From NCBI RefSeq assembly GCF_010093595.1, contig NW_022985437.1, forward strand, positions 3,007,900 to 3,071,899: DNA of 64,000 nucleotides. Direction: 5' to 3'. This document shows, one piece after another, positions 1-11,688 of this stretch. Under the pieces are notes generated by a model. That model made no database searches, was not told the origin of the DNA, and saw nothing but the letters and a program-made list of their open reading frames with translations. The translations under genes were made by a program, and so were the position numbers. This DNA is from Mytilinidion resinicola (lineage: Eukaryota; Ascomycota; Dothideomycetes; Mytilinidiales; Mytilinidiaceae). Positions within the stretch are counted from its first letter, which is position 1. Each line of letters starts with the position of its first letter.

Positions 1-1281
1 TTGATTTCGAAAGGATAGATCCCCACATCGTAGCCCTGCACACTCCTGTGACCTTCCGACTGCCGTTCAAAGAGACCACCACGCACATCGTAGCCGCGCA
101 ACGCGCCCATGGCCTTTCGGCTGTCGTAAAGTTGGACGAAGAGACTACTAGGCGTATCGTAGCCGCGCAACGTGCCCATGACCTTCCGGCTGGCGTTCAG
201 TTGGACGAAAAGACGCTTGTGGAGGGACTGCACACGCGGCTTAGCATTCACGTCTGCGCTATTCTGAATGTCCTCACGCACCCATCACCATTCGGCCGCC
301 GTTCAGTTGGACGAAGAGACTCTTGTCGAGGCACTGCGCGCGCGGGTTAGCATTCAGGTCTGCAGAGTTCTCACTTATTACTCACTTTCTATAGCTCTGG
401 TTGAGCTTGCGGAATCTTCAATTCGAAGGATAGATCCCAACCATCGTAGCTGCGCAACACTCTTATGACCTTCCGGCTGCCGTTCGTTGGATGAAGAGAC
501 GGACACGCACATCGTAGCCGCGAAACGCGCCTATGACCTTACGGCTGCCGCTCAGTTGCACGAAGAGACTACCAGACGTATCGTAGCCGCGCAACGTGCC
601 CATGACCTTCCGGCTGCCATTCAGTTGGACGAAGAGACGCTTGTCGAGGTACTGCGCACTCAAGTTAGCATTTAAGTCTGCACTGTTCTGAACGTCCTCA
701 CGTACCCATGACCATTCGGCCGCCGTTCAGTTGGACGAAGAAACGCTTGTCGGGGCACTGCGCGCGCGGGTTAGAATTCAGGTCTGCAGAGTTCTCACTT
801 ATTACTCACTTTCTTTAGCTCTGGTTAAGCTTGCCGCATCTTGATTTCGAAAGTAGAAGTCCCACACATTGTAGCCGCGCAACACTCCTATGAACTTCCG
901 GCTGCCGCTCAGTTGGACGAAGAGACGCTTGTCGAGGTACTGCGCACTTAAGTTAGCATTCAAGTCTGCACTGTTCTGAATGTCCTCACGCACCCATGAC
1001 CTTTCGGCTGCCACTCAGTTGGACGAAGAGACGCTTGTCGAAGTACTGCGCACTCAGGTCAGCATTCAGGTCGGCAGAATCATCAATTCCTGTCCTCACT
1101 TTCTTTAGCTCCGGTTGAGCTTGTTGCATCGTAGCCGCAACGCTCCTATGACCTTCCAGCTACCGCTCAGTTAGCCAAAGAGACGCTTGTCGAGGTACTG
1201 TACACTGTGGTCAGCAATCTGGTCTGCAGTATCCTCGATGCCGCAACGTACTTTCTTTAGCTCCGGTTGAGCTTGCGGCAT
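1..1281 (-). repeat. Tandem array of SmG (snRNP G) gene fragments
   Basis: On the minus strand the array repeatedly encodes the N-terminal half of the Sm protein G: a first exon reading MPQAQPELKK, an intron ending GCTAAC...GCGCAG, then YLDKRLFVQLNGSRKV followed by GTLRGYD, the Sm1 motif. First-exon copies lie at about 1252-1281, 1100-1129, 810-839 and 386-415. The second-exon module recurs more often, sometimes twice in a row without the first exon. A higher-order period of about 420 bp is visible (similar starts near 1, 416 and 841). Stops and substitutions affect the copies; for example, the exon at 810-839 has a TAA and that at 386-415 has lost its ATG. No copy carries the Sm2 half of the protein, so none can make a normal SmG. 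Because introns are kept, the array derives from genomic DNA. The gene identity is recognition of the family pattern and no search was run. Confidence 0.8.
1131..1281 (-). pseudogene. Best preserved SmG fragment: exon 1, intron, partial exon 2
   Basis: Exon 1 (1252-1281) reads MPQAQPELKK from an ATG. The intron (1198-1251, 54 nt) has donor GTACGT, branch TGCTGAC and acceptor TACAG. Exon 2 begins YLDKRLF but then has an in-frame TAA where paralogous copies read VQL, and the rest of the Sm1 motif is altered. In the cell SmG is part of the heptameric Sm ring on U1, U2, U4 and U5 snRNAs; this copy ends before Sm2 and cannot do that. A functional copy would be expected elsewhere in the genome. Confidence 0.7.
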
Positions 1282-1310
1282 CTTGCAAGATTAGCTTGCC
1301 AAGAAAGACA

Positions 1311-1730
1311 CTACCAGGTACGTGTCTTCGAATGGTGCCGTGGTAAAGGCTGGGGAAGCACTTTTAGAAGAAGTGTGGTGAAGACAGTGGAGTTGTGAAG
1401 ATAGTGAGGTTGTGAGGTTGACGTCGTGGACGTGGTCGCGGTTGACTTTCGCGCAGCCAGAACCGGAGAAAAGCCGACGCGATTTAAGCGAGTGTATCGC
1501 GCTGCCATGATGTCCAAGAGTGCCTTGAATGTACGATAATTTCTGCGGGGTAGCGGACCGCCCGTCTCCGCTGCGATCTTCTCTTCCGGCGTCATCGTGC
1601 TTCGACGGCGGGCCTCTTCTTTGGCTGTTCTGAGCTTCTCTCGGGTGGCAAGTGTTCGAGCATCGACGATATCGTAGTAGATGATGTCGAACTCGAGCGT
1701 AAATTTTGGAGCGCGGATAAAGAGCGTAAT
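1311..1730 (-). CDS. Coding-like fragment, unknown protein
   Basis: A minus-strand open frame runs from about 1730 to a stop at 1311, with an internal ATG at 1595. The part upstream of that ATG also looks coding (FTLEFDIIYYDIVDARTLAT, then a Lys/Arg/Glu-rich helix), so the true start is probably further upstream or spliced; an in-frame TAA lies just upstream of 1730. The last third is Ser/Thr-rich and may be read-through of a missed intron. It lies immediately 5' of the SmG array on the same strand. The family is not recognised. Confidence 0.35.
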   Translation of the reverse strand: MTLFIRAPKFTLEFDIIYYDIVDARTLATREKLRTAKEEARRRSTMTPEEKIAAETGGPLPRRNYRTFKALLDIMAARYTRLNRVGFSPVLAARKSTATTSTTSTSQPHYLHNSTVFTTLLLKVLPQPLPRHHSKTRTW

Positions 1731-2502
1731 CGTGTATTAGGGAGGCGAGGCATAAGAGGTTGTTTGCTGAAGGATGTGGAGGTTCAAGGTGATGGGGGTT
1801 GTTGAAGCCAACTTGATTGTTCTACCACATCTCGGGACATTTTTATACACGGAACCAAGGTTTTCAATCCAAAATTCGCATTTGCAGTACTTCTTACACA
1901 CTGCCATGATCAATCTGTCATCATCCATTTCTACATGTCGCCGTAGTGTTGCCCAAGCATCAAAGCAAATACAGAAAGAGAAAAGGAGCAGGTTCCTACC
2001 TTTTCACGTTTCCTTGTTCGCTCGCTCGATAGAGCGCAGTCAATTCCGAATTACTTAAAGGCACAATAATGCCTTTTTTGAGATCACAAGTTTCCATGCC
2101 AAAGTAATTACAGGAAGGAGGGGCTTCATGAAGGGGAATGGGACGGGGGGAAGAGAAGTGGAATAAAATGAAGCAAGGAGAAAAGAAGTGGTCTCCAATG
2201 GTTTCTGCTCTCCAAAGGTAGTCTCGTTCATGCGTTCCCTTGTCAACTTTTGGGTGGTGGACAACCGTGAAGCTTCGCCCGTACCAGGACCATCGCATCG
2301 TATATCGTAGCTTTTGTGAGGACCGGGTTGAGAAGGAGTCGCGTGATGTTAGGTCTGATCGTGTGAGGTTGAAGCGCCAGGGCCGTCGTAAAAGGACGTG
2401 ATGGATGCGTTAGACATCGACTAATCGTTGTATGTTCGCTGTACGGCATACCAAGCTGAAAAAGGCCAGGTGTTCTGCTCACAAGGTGTAATGTCGTCTT
2501 CG

Positions 2503-4051
2503 CTACGCCTGGTCAAGCGCATTCATGAAAACCTGAAGGCGGTGGGCCATCTGAGACTCGAAATATTGATTGAGCGTGACGGAGTTTATCTCTCTCTGAG
2601 CCGTGGATCGACAGGGTGTCTGAACCTTGCCTAGAAGGTGAAGCTTGCGCCAGGCCACTTCGTGACTCTCGTAGGCACCTTCATAGTCGGCATTGAACGA
2701 GATCTTAACCCCCTTCTCCTTTAGGAGAAACCAGAACCACATAGAGTCCTGGCAAAGAAGTTGATCAACGTAGCATACGTTTCGATTTAGGAACGTGGGC
2801 GGCACTGGAACAGTGGGATCAATCTCGCCGAGGCCGGCAAACGTTAAGGACTTTAGCCCTTGCATCGTCAAGATGATGTCACACACCTCTTGCAAGTTTG
2901 CTCTACTGCCACCAGTGATAATGATCGCACGAACCAAATCCTGCAAGTCAGATTCTGTGGGGGAATCAAACAGTGGACGCAGCGTGTGGTACACTCTTTT
3001 CCAGTCCCCTGTCGGAAACTTGCGCTTCCAGAAAGCCTCACCAAGTTCGGCGTAAAGTGGCTTGCAGGTCAAGCTTAAAGCCAAGTAATCGATAACCGAC
3101 TCAGGGGTGCGCGAGTCTTCGACCCGATATCTCAGCAAAAGGTTAGTGCGCGGGGGAGGGCGCGCCAGTAGATGGGAGTATCCAAGCGCTCTACGCCCCA
3201 GTGGGCCTTTCAGGCCAACGACGTGACCAACTACTCGCTTTAGAAGTTCAGTGGGAAGCAGTAGCAAAGGAGATGTAGTGTTGCCAGCCTAGTCAAAAGA
3301 TTAGCCATGCGTTGATATGCCGTCATGTCAGTTCGGACACACGAACCGGGTTTGCGCCTTGCGCAGGAGCCTGTGTGCTGGGCTGGGCGGAGTCTTGTGC
3401 ACGCTGTGACCGGTGAGGCTGCGGCACCGGAAATACATATCCCCTGACGTTGTCGTATAGCATAGATGTGTCCATGACCCGCTGTTGGAGTGGATACGCT
3501 GGTGCCGTACCAATAGCTCTGGATAGTTTGTAGTAAGGATTCACAGCGCCATTTGGCCCTTCGCTCTCCGTATATACCCTCATGTAGGGAGGGGAGAAGC
3601 CTGATAGTGTTGCTAGAGGGGCAGGAGGCTGCTGAGAAGACGTTGGCTGGGTTTGACCCGGTACTGCTGGGATGGGTTGAGGCGCCACTAGGGTAGGGGG
3701 AGGTGCCAAAGTAGCAGCACTCGTCGGCGAAGGAACTGGATAGACGACCGCCTGTGCTGAGAGTGGCAGAGATGGAGCAGCAGTGGGTTGGGCGTGCAAA
3801 GTGCCCTGCAGCTGGGCGTTCACGGGGACTGGAAGAGCGGGTGCAGCATGCTGGTTTGTTGCATTGGACTCATTGGCGCCAGCGGCCTGGGGCATTGTTT
3901 TCGAGCTCGGGGAGCTTTCTTGGTTCGACTTTGGGTTCCTCCGCTTCGTCACTCCAGCGCGTCCTTGAGCTTGACTTGGGGGAAACGGCTGCCGTGGAGG
4001 CGGCAATTTCCCATTCTGCGTACGTGTGACTGGCATCGTGACTTGAGCCAT
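2503..4051 (-). CDS. Two-exon protein with Pro-rich N-terminus and F-box-like LPxEL motif
   Basis: Inferred structure: exon 1 3347-4051 (235 codons), intron 3289-3346 (donor GTTCGT, branch GCTAATC, acceptor ACTAG), exon 2 2503-3288, for 496 aa. Both exons are phase 0 and together stay open. Residues 1-180 are rich in Pro, Ala, Gln and Ser and probably disordered. Exon 2 opens with SPLLLLPTELLKRVV, an F-box-like LPxEL motif, followed by LALSLTCKPLY. The C-terminus (FNADYEGAYESHEVAWRKL, then a helical tail) matches the C-terminal motif of the genes at 31250, 34758 and 38519. Such ascomycete proteins are often treated as F-box or substrate-adaptor-like, but the function here is not established. 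An in-frame ATG at 4087 is an alternative start. Donor GTTCGT is shared with the 31250 gene. Confidence 0.6.
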
Positions 4052-4099
4052 TAGTACTAGCCGCAAGAAGTACGTACGAGCAAGCATACCTGGATGTGC

Positions 4100-5300
4100 C
4101 GATGAGTTCTTGTTGCGGAGTTGGCATTCGAGGTCGTGTTCTGTTTTTGGGTTGCGGCAGCGGACCTCTCACACTAGCTCTATTTCGGGTTTATGCATCA
4201 TGCCTTTTGCGATACCATTTCTCGAATGCCACCGACATTCACTAAGCTAATACTGATATCTTTCAAGAGCGTAGAGTAACAAATATAGATGTCCCAACGC
4301 GGGAAGAGACATGGAGTTGGGAAAAGGAGAAGGTACTACCAACATCATTTCGATAGGTAAAACGTCGAAAGAGTAACAAATGTGACCAAGTCGGCGGGAT
4401 CTAGAGTTATTTCCTTGTGAATTCCCCTATATATTCATCGATCAACTACTATTCGGAGTACTGCTAATAACAGCATCGAGTGAACATGAATGGAGGTTCA
4501 GTTCATGATGCAGTACTGCAGTGGGATGTGAACTTGAGGCTCGCAACCACGAAGGCAAAGTCGTTTCAGCATCATCAGTAGCTCAGAAACAAGGCTTCTT
4601 CACAGGGAAATATGAATGTAAAAGGGAATTTGATTCCATCGTCTTCTTTTCAAATAGTTCACCAGACTACCAAGGCTTTGTAAAGAGAGCGCAGAGGATG
4701 CGAAACAGCATGAACTTCAACCATCTACGCTACATCAGCCTCTCCCACATAACCGAACAACTCGAGCCAGCTGACACCTCCGACATGTCCTCGTCCTTCC
4801 CAAAATCATCATCCAGCGGCTTTGCGAAGATGCTCTTGCACAAGCACCTCGTCAGCCAGATCGACTATGGCTCAACCGAACAGCAGTCTAGGAAACCAGA
4901 GTTAGCCACAAAATACTATCATGCCATCATCATCCCGCAACGATAAAGGAATGCAAAGGTAATAAAAATGTCGGGGTTGGCGTTCTCAAGGACCGCAGAA
5001 CGCCATCCATGGTGCAGTCAGTCCGAACAAGTCGGCGGCCGCTCCCTCTCCGTCGAAAGGATCTACCGAGGTAGTATCCGAAATTGAGAGAGGCATTGTT
5101 CACTTTGCCCCGTTGGTATTTGATATTGGCCCCACTTCGTCCCTCAAGCCACTGTGACAGACAGGAAGGTTTCGTGGGGCCGTTTGAAAGAAATGAACCG
5201 AGAAAGAAATGGTGGGCGCAAACAAAACAGACAAGGACGTACCTGAGTATCAAACCAGCCACCCCCAATTGTCCTGAGAAGGCGTCCTACCGCTAGAAGC
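4100..5300. other. No firm gene; one weak plus-strand frame
   Basis: The only sizeable frame is 4521-4946 (+, 141 codons, begins at GTG, AT-rich codons, no recognisable domain). I see no splice partner or promoter for it and treat it as doubtful. The rest is unassigned intergenic sequence. Confidence 0.3.
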
Positions 5301-5310
5301 GAGATATACG

Positions 5311-5715
5311 TCAGCCACGGTCCTTCGAAGCCTCTTCGGTATAGCACTGCTGCTTGGACGGTTTACGTTTGGGGCGATCCATGCCGTTGCGATGCTGTGG
5401 TTCTGGTGCGGATGAGTCGGTTTTGCCAGCAATGGAGTGTAAGAGCGAGGTAACTTGGGAGGTATTTGAACCTCCTACAACACAGATAGCGACTGCTCTT
5501 CCGCGGACATGGAATACTTGGTGACCATACCTTTGCGGGCCCTCTCTTTCGCTTCGTCTACTTGATCGCGGAAGCAGGCATTGGGGTTCGAGGCTTGGGA
5601 GTCGCAGTAAAAGGGCTCTCCTTCTCGCGGTTGCCGTGGCATAGATGCTACACCACCGGAAAACCTGGAGTCCAACCAAGTCAGCTTGTGTTCCATCTTC
5701 AAGAATGCAACTCAT
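5311..5715 (-). pseudogene. Fragment related to the 5' exon of the gene at 59.8-60.4 kb
   Basis: On the minus strand this stretch contains SSAPEPQHRN followed by DRPKRKPSKQQ and a TEEASKDRG segment, and, further 5', LPSLEPQCLLPRSSR. The 59.8-60.4 kb locus has the same modules (SSAPEP*HRNP, MADRPKRNAQKPQR, LPSLEPPRRLPRSSR) at clear nucleotide similarity but in the opposite order. One copy has therefore been rearranged. The frames are broken and no complete protein can be read. Confidence 0.45.
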
Positions 5716-6270
5716 CGATCGCAGAAGGGTTGCTGTCCCTCAGATGTAACGTTATGAGATGGTCTGGGTTCTGTCTTCTCGCCACGGCTGGGCGGTACGC
5801 AACCAGTCGTCCGAGCAACGATTGCGCCAAAATCCACTGGGAGAGTCGAGCGTCTTGGGTGTGACTGTGTTGTTGATAAAGAGGAAAAAGGAAGCTTACT
5901 GCGAAGACTGAAAAAGAAGTGACCTCAGCGTTGACACGTCGTAGCAGGCGAGAGTTCTACATGTCTTCAGTGCTGTTAGCGAATGAGCGCGGTGGATGAC
6001 CGTGGAGGCTGTACTTACGAATTCCTGCAACGACAACATTCGTCAAATTTCTGCTTGTTGAACTGACGCGGCTCCTCCACAAATCGTTCAACTTGGTCCT
6101 CGTTCTGCACAGACTTTGCAGCGTGCATGCGCTTCCTAACGAGTGTCTTATGATGTGCAACGCACCCTTTCATCTTTGCGAGCTTGTCTCGCAAAGTGGC
6201 GATCTGCTCAAAGCGTTAGTAATTGAAGCATCCGCCGAGAGTGGCCAGACGTTACTGACCGAAGATCCGG

Positions 6271-6412
6271 CTGACGAGTAGCTCGATTTGAGGCTAAAAG
6301 GATGCGATATGCCGTCTTGGGTGATATTGCCGTATCTTCGCCTGACGAGTAGCTCGATTTGAGGCTGAAAGGATGTGGCATGCCGTCTTAGGTGATATTG
6401 CCGTATTTCCGG
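6271..6412 (+). repeat. Direct tandem duplication, 71-bp unit
   Basis: Two adjacent copies start CTGACGAGTAGCTCGATTTG (6271 and 6342) and end in GATATTGCCGTAT, differing at only a few positions. The unit shows no coding sense. Confidence 0.8.
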
Positions 6413-6619
6413 CTTCGCAGAGAAAATAGGACGTTCAGCCCCATGGGCGGGCTGAAGAGGTGGTCAATGAGCGTAGTCGTGGTTTGAACAAGAGGTGATG
6501 AAGGTGGCAGGTTGTTGGCCGCAGCAGCTGCGGATTTTGTGGTGGCCGCGGCAATGTGGGCCACTTACTCAGCAAGCTTCTTGTGTATATCTTTCCGCTT
6601 TCCGCTCAATAGCTAACTT

Positions 6620-6790
6620 CCTCACCTTCATCAATACAATATCTCTTTGCTACATAGCTTGTCTTGGCCTGCTTCCTCACCTTCATCACCTGCTTCTTAC
6701 CTTCATCACCTGCTTCCTTACATTCATCAGCACAACACCTTCTGACTACACAGCTTGTCTTGATCTGCTTCCCCTCTGACTGTCTCTCAG
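6620..6790 (+). repeat. Pyrimidine-rich imperfect repeat (CTTCCTCACCTTCATCA family)
   Basis: Short CTTCMTCACCTTCATCA-like units are nested in a larger imperfect duplication: TACATAGCTTGTCTTGGCC near 6650 recurs as TACACAGCTTGTCTTGATC near 6745. It reads as low-complexity sequence. Confidence 0.6.
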
Positions 6791-7968
6791 CAACCTCAGA
6801 AAACACGCTAACTACTTCGAACTAGCAGGTTTCTGTTGTCGGTTATCTGCGCGCTGTCGCTTCTCACTTTCTTCGTCTCATCAACATCAGCTTCAGAGAT
6901 GACGCCCGACACCTTTCTATGGTAGCCCGAGGCCACGCATCACGATTCTGCAAGCAAGATTGAACAAACGTGTCGTGCAAAAGGAGTCCAGGGGGACGTG
7001 CAAATGAGCTCGAGGGTTGGATCAAGTGTAGATGCTCCAGTCGAGTCAGGGCAGCAGGGCGTCGGCAATTGGAGAAAGCACACCAAAACAGCACGGCACG
7101 TGGTGTACATGAGGTACCACGTCGGAGCTCTGCCCAGCAACTTCATGACGACGGTGGAGGTATCATAACCACGAGAACATATTTTCTAGATAGAAATAGA
7201 TTTTCAAAGAGTACATGGGGGCCTAGTGCAACGTGTTATGGCCTTATGATTCGACATTCTCCCGTACTAGCCCAGTTATCATCGCCTCTCCCAGTCCTCC
7301 ATCTCTTCCTCCTTCGCAACTCATCCGCCTCAAGCTTCGGGCACGCATTACTTTCCCTCTCATGACGACGCGCAGAGGCCACGTGCTCAGATCAAACAAG
7401 TCCGTCGTACTGGTGGGTTCCGGGGCTTCCAGTAAATTTGGCAAGGGGAAGACGCGACTTTTATCAAGACCCGCAACGACATTCAAGATAGCACCGCGAG
7501 CGAGCGGAACATACTACGTCTTGAAGATACTGCGCCGCGCTCATAAATGGAGGCGGCGGAGGTTTTCCCAAGGTGATACATAAATCTTTTAGGGGAGCAA
7601 GTTTCTAGTCGGAGAGGTGGAAGTCCTGAGAGTGAGTATCCAAAACAGTACTAAGGTAGTCGAATATAGTTATGGAGGGCTCCACAGCGCCATTGTTACG
7701 GCCCATGAGGAGTACGGAGAACACAAATGCTTGAAATTGGGAAGGAACTCTCCTCGTCGAGGCCTTATCCTGTCCCTCCCCGACGGTGGAAAGGTCCAAG
7801 TTCATTTCAAATCAGATTTAGCCTCGAAATCTCAACACAGTTTTACATTTGATCAGCTTCTCTCATCTCATTTTTACAAGAACCACCTCTTTGGCGACCA
7901 GGGAGCGACAGTATCAAATTCAAAGACTTAGATCTTGCTCACGCCGTCCGGTTGACGAGCGCTTCAGA

Positions 7969-7975
7969 TATAAAA
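7969..7975 (+). promoter_or_regulatory. TATA box with CT-rich leader before ATG 8116
   Basis: TATAAAA at 7969-7975 is followed by about 130 nt of CT-rich sequence and ATG at 8116. This is the usual layout of a fungal promoter and 5' leader. Confidence 0.4.
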
Positions 7976-8115
7976 CATGAGATTGCCCAGAGCGAGAAGA
8001 GAGTATTCGCAATATCCTGTAATTCTTCCCCGTTTTACTCTTTGTCAAACTACAAATCGACGATCCTCCCTCCAGCACTCGCTTTCTCGAGTCGCCCTCT
8101 CACGTCCTCACTCTC

Positions 8116-8205
8116 ATGTCCTCCTTCGCTATTGTGCCGTCATTCTCCACTGCAATGGATGCTGAGGCCTCGAGCTGGATCCCACGGGAACAACATGCGC
8201 GGTGA
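8116..8205 (+). CDS. Short coding start or first exon, 29 codons
   Basis: ATG 8116 reads MSSFAIVPSFSTAMDAEASS and stops at TGA 8203-8205. A longer frame in another phase (7952-8773) covers the same DNA and lacks coding character. The TATA box and pyrimidine leader upstream favour the ATG at 8116; the protein may continue by splicing or be truncated. No domain is visible. Confidence 0.3.
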   Translation: MSSFAIVPSFSTAMDAEASSWIPREQHAR

Positions 8206-8779
8206 TGATGGACAAGGTCGACGTAGCAGGACATCACCCGAGCCGCAGCTCTGCGTTGTGATGATGAGGGCAACACTAAACCTGTTCACAGGCAGCAGTC
8301 GATTTGCCGAAGGAGCTGCAAGGGGCATAGGAATGATGGCGGAGATGCAGGAGAAACCTGTAAGGGTGCGAAGAAGGCACACCACCAAGCTGAGAGCAGA
8401 ACCAAATGCCGGTAAGCTCTCAAGCGGTGCTCTCGGAGTGGTCACATCAGGCTCAGTAGGAACGAGCGGACCTAAAGATGCTGCTAGAACTGCAGGAGGA
8501 TGTAGCGGTGGAGGCAGCGATGACAGGGAAAGGATATGTGATGTGCTGAGATTGATGCATACTATCAGGGGGTCCATTTTCGATCCCATATCGCTCTTTC
8601 ACAGCTGTAAAGAGTTCAAACTGCTGCCTGATAGACTCCATAATGAAGATACAGCGGTCATCCAGGAGAAAGTTTCACACGAAACGACGCACAATCTGAA
8701 CTCTTCCAGCTTTGGTCACAAACTAGAGTTACATTGCTTCTCTGCTCAGTACCAAAAAAAAAATCCGGATTGATGGGTA

Positions 8780-10430
8780 AACAACTAGACACATCGGAAT
8801 GGCGGGATAAGGTTCATCAATAGCCAGCTTATGGCAATCTTAGTCCCTTTCTGGGCTCCATCTTGACCTCAAATTCCGGTCTCTTCGTACACCGCTGACC
8901 TGCTGCAGTCGACATAACGAGAGCGTCTGATAGCCTTGACATGAACGGCTTGAGGGAGGGTATGTGCTACTCCGACATCGTATCGCGAGGTCGGGATCGG
9001 GTTGAGAATTGGATTAAGACAAGACTCTGCCCGGGGTAAGCGTTAGAATCGGGGCGAAATCTACACCTAGGTTGGTTTCCTCCGTCAACATGTTTCAATA
9101 TCATTTTATCCAGCTGCTAGGTATAATCTCTGGCGGTAGGGCGCTGAGCGGCCTATCATGGTTTCAACAGGCAATATGGCATCGAGCAGGAACCCTGGAA
9201 ACCCAAGAACAGCAAACCGAACGTGTAACCGGGAATGATCATAGAAGTCTTGTGTGCGGCGAGTTTCTTTACCGTATAATGTTTTCGTTATCACCGTTGG
9301 CGGATATGTCGAAATCATCTTTTGACTTCTTGACTGCTGATGAGAGGCTAATGAGCTAATATTTTTGCCTGACTGCGGCAGTAAGCATGAAGTCATTGTG
9401 CTTAATCAATATGGTATCTGCACCTATATATGAAATCGTGCCAGCCGGCCAGTTTAGCGTCTAGAACGGCGGGAAGATCGACGATGGTGAGGTCGCGTTT
9501 GAGGCCGTTGACGATCGCTTCGGAGTGAGCAATCCGCCAAGTGAGGAAGGTGAGGGAGTGTTCTTTTCGGATACGAGGCCCCTAATCGGACAACATTCTC
9601 TCGTATCGTTGACACCCACGAACTGCCTCTACCACGACCGCGTTCAAGTCCGAGCTTATGAACGAAGATCTCGCAACAGATGCTTGAACTAGTACCCGTA
9701 GTGCCCAGTATTTGTTTCTAAAAAAGGCGACGCTTCGCGGTCTTCCTAGATCCTTACGCGTCTTGATTCTTAAACGGATGGGAGTGAAAGTCTTGATCGT
9801 GCTTCAAGCAGTGTCTCAGTTTTATTCTTCCCCCAGTTTGCAGAATTGATACAGTCGGAAATTTGAAACAGCACGATCTTAATGTAAATACTGGTGCCAT
9901 CGAAGAAGAACATGGTGGGGATCCGTTCTACTGATGAACTACTTCCGGCGTACGCCGTTTAACCGTTTAACCTACAGGGCTGCTCACATCCGCTGTGTTG
10001 GTAGTGCCGCGGTTGGCGGGCGAAATTGATTGTGTATAGAGAACGGTGCCGACGAGCTACAAAACTAGAAAGAACGCAAGGTCCAAATCGGGTGCATGAC
10101 TTGTGACCACATGGCTGTAGGTTGCGCTACAATTAACGCGGAGCCGCTGTTGGGTCGGCGAATGTATAAAGGGGTCGTTACCACATATACAAGCAAACCG
10201 CGCGAGCAGCGACAGTAGTGGCCCCGTAGGAGGAGTTGGAGGCAAACATCTGGGGTATAGGGATGTCCTCAAAGCGGCAGACCAGTAGAGCCTCCAGCTT
10301 TTCAATGTGTATCCCGATGGTCTCACTGGACAATGTCTCGTCTAGGCCGGTTGGTAGAACCAAGAATAAATGGAGGGTCAAATCAAAAATGCTCTAACCA
10401 GCACGAATGGATGTTACTTCCTAAATGCTA
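8780..10430. other. Intergenic, no other gene seen
   Basis: Apart from the fragment at 9410-9585 I find only short frames on both strands, with no supporting signals. Confidence 0.3.
9410..9585 (-). CDS. Coding-like exon fragment, unknown
   Basis: The minus strand reads about 55 codons beginning near IRKEHSLTFLTWRIAHSEA and ending with a DLPAVLDAKLAGWHDF segment. Composition is protein-like and there are no internal stops, but no start or splice partner was found. It looks like an isolated exon or gene remnant. Confidence 0.3.
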
Positions 10431-10436
10431 TTTAGG

Positions 10437-11040
10437 CTAACCTTTCCTAAGAGAGGCTTTAAGTGGACGTTTCCCTCTATGCTGCGCCCTAGGACGAGGC
10501 AGGAGCGAGCCGGTTGCACTCCGACTCGCTCTATGTCCTCGAAGGCCATGGGTTTCGAGGTAGAGGGTAGGGGCTGATTTTTCCACAAGGTTATGGACGG
10601 AAGGCATCGTAGACAGTATGGCCTCACTTGAGGATCCAAAGTGAAGTGCAAAGGTGAAGACCCATCCTTTTGGTCGTCCGCATCCCGGTGCTCCTTGTTG
10701 ATCAGGAGATGGCATTCCTGTGAGCTTCGATATCCCAAGAGAATGCTTCTCCGTGAATTCAACACCCGTAATATATCTCGATTGTTCTTTCTCAACTTGG
10801 TCTCTGCTAATTCGTGCGGCGCATTGCCGTCTACCTCTAAAATAAGCAGTGTGGGGCGCGAGCACATCGAGTTCTGCATATTCATCATGGGCCTCCTTTT
10901 GCTGCCGCTGGACCAAAACCTTTTGCTCCTGGCGCACATGTAAGGCTGTGTCCTACTCCACGCGAATCTTCTCGGCGACGTTTTACGTCCGACCCTCCGA
11001 GTCGTTTACTCAGCCGTTCCCTTTGTGGAGTAGTCTTAAA
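10437..11040 (-). pseudogene. Decayed helical/coiled-coil protein
   Basis: The minus frame contains a charged helical run (RQEQKVLVQRQQKEAHDEYA, then ELDVLAPHTAYF) that is plausible protein. Reading upstream in the same frame gives three stops close together (TGA, TAA/TAG, TAG) around 10960-11030 while the residues between them stay protein-like. A second frame covers the same DNA, so the assignment is uncertain. Family unknown. Confidence 0.35.
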
Positions 11041-11688
11041 CTCATTTCAGGTCATGGTAGTCAAGAAGCATTCCGCATAGTCTAGGGGATGATATAAAGC
11101 ACATGACCACCATGAACTCAGAATTGTAGAGTCGACGATTTTCTCGGAAGTCCTGCACGGAAATTTGGCATCTATTAGCCCGATCTCTGTCAAACCCAAG
11201 TGCCAGCTCGCCATTCAGGGATACCAGCCATAACTGCATCCATCCTTGTTCTGGAAGCCCCATCAACCGGGAGATCCGCCTCAAAGGTAGGCCGTTGTAA
11301 GGATATTGGCAGCTTTTGGGGAATAGGCAATCCAATCACACAGAAATCGAGTGAGAAGAGGGGACGCTCTGGATTACGGGTCCTAACTGAAGGTACTCAT
11401 CGATTTGGGTGTTCGGACTATCGACGGTGGCGCAAGCACATCCATCTGGAGTGTGATGCTCACAGCCCGGAAAGCCGCGTCGCTCTTGGTTAGTGCGAAT
11501 GTTAGAAGGTGAATGGTCTAACACGATTTAATGAGCCTGGCGGCTACTATTATATCTTGAGTGACGAGGTCTGCGAATGAATCATTGAGCTAGCTATCTC
11601 TGATACAGGCCCCCAACGCGTATCCTCTTTCCCTCTCCTGCCTGCACCTTCCTTTTTCACCATGTGCTTTAATCTCGAAGAGCCTAAT

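Noticed and set aside
463..675. Repeat-peptide ORFs on the plus strand of the first kilobase (IVAAQRAHDLPA...)
   Set aside because: They are antisense readings of the SmG array; the minus strand gives the recognisable Sm1 motif and intron signals.
7952..8773. 273-codon plus-strand ORF
   Set aside because: It runs through an apparent TATA box and CT-rich leader and lacks coding character. The ATG at 8116 in another frame fits the signals better.
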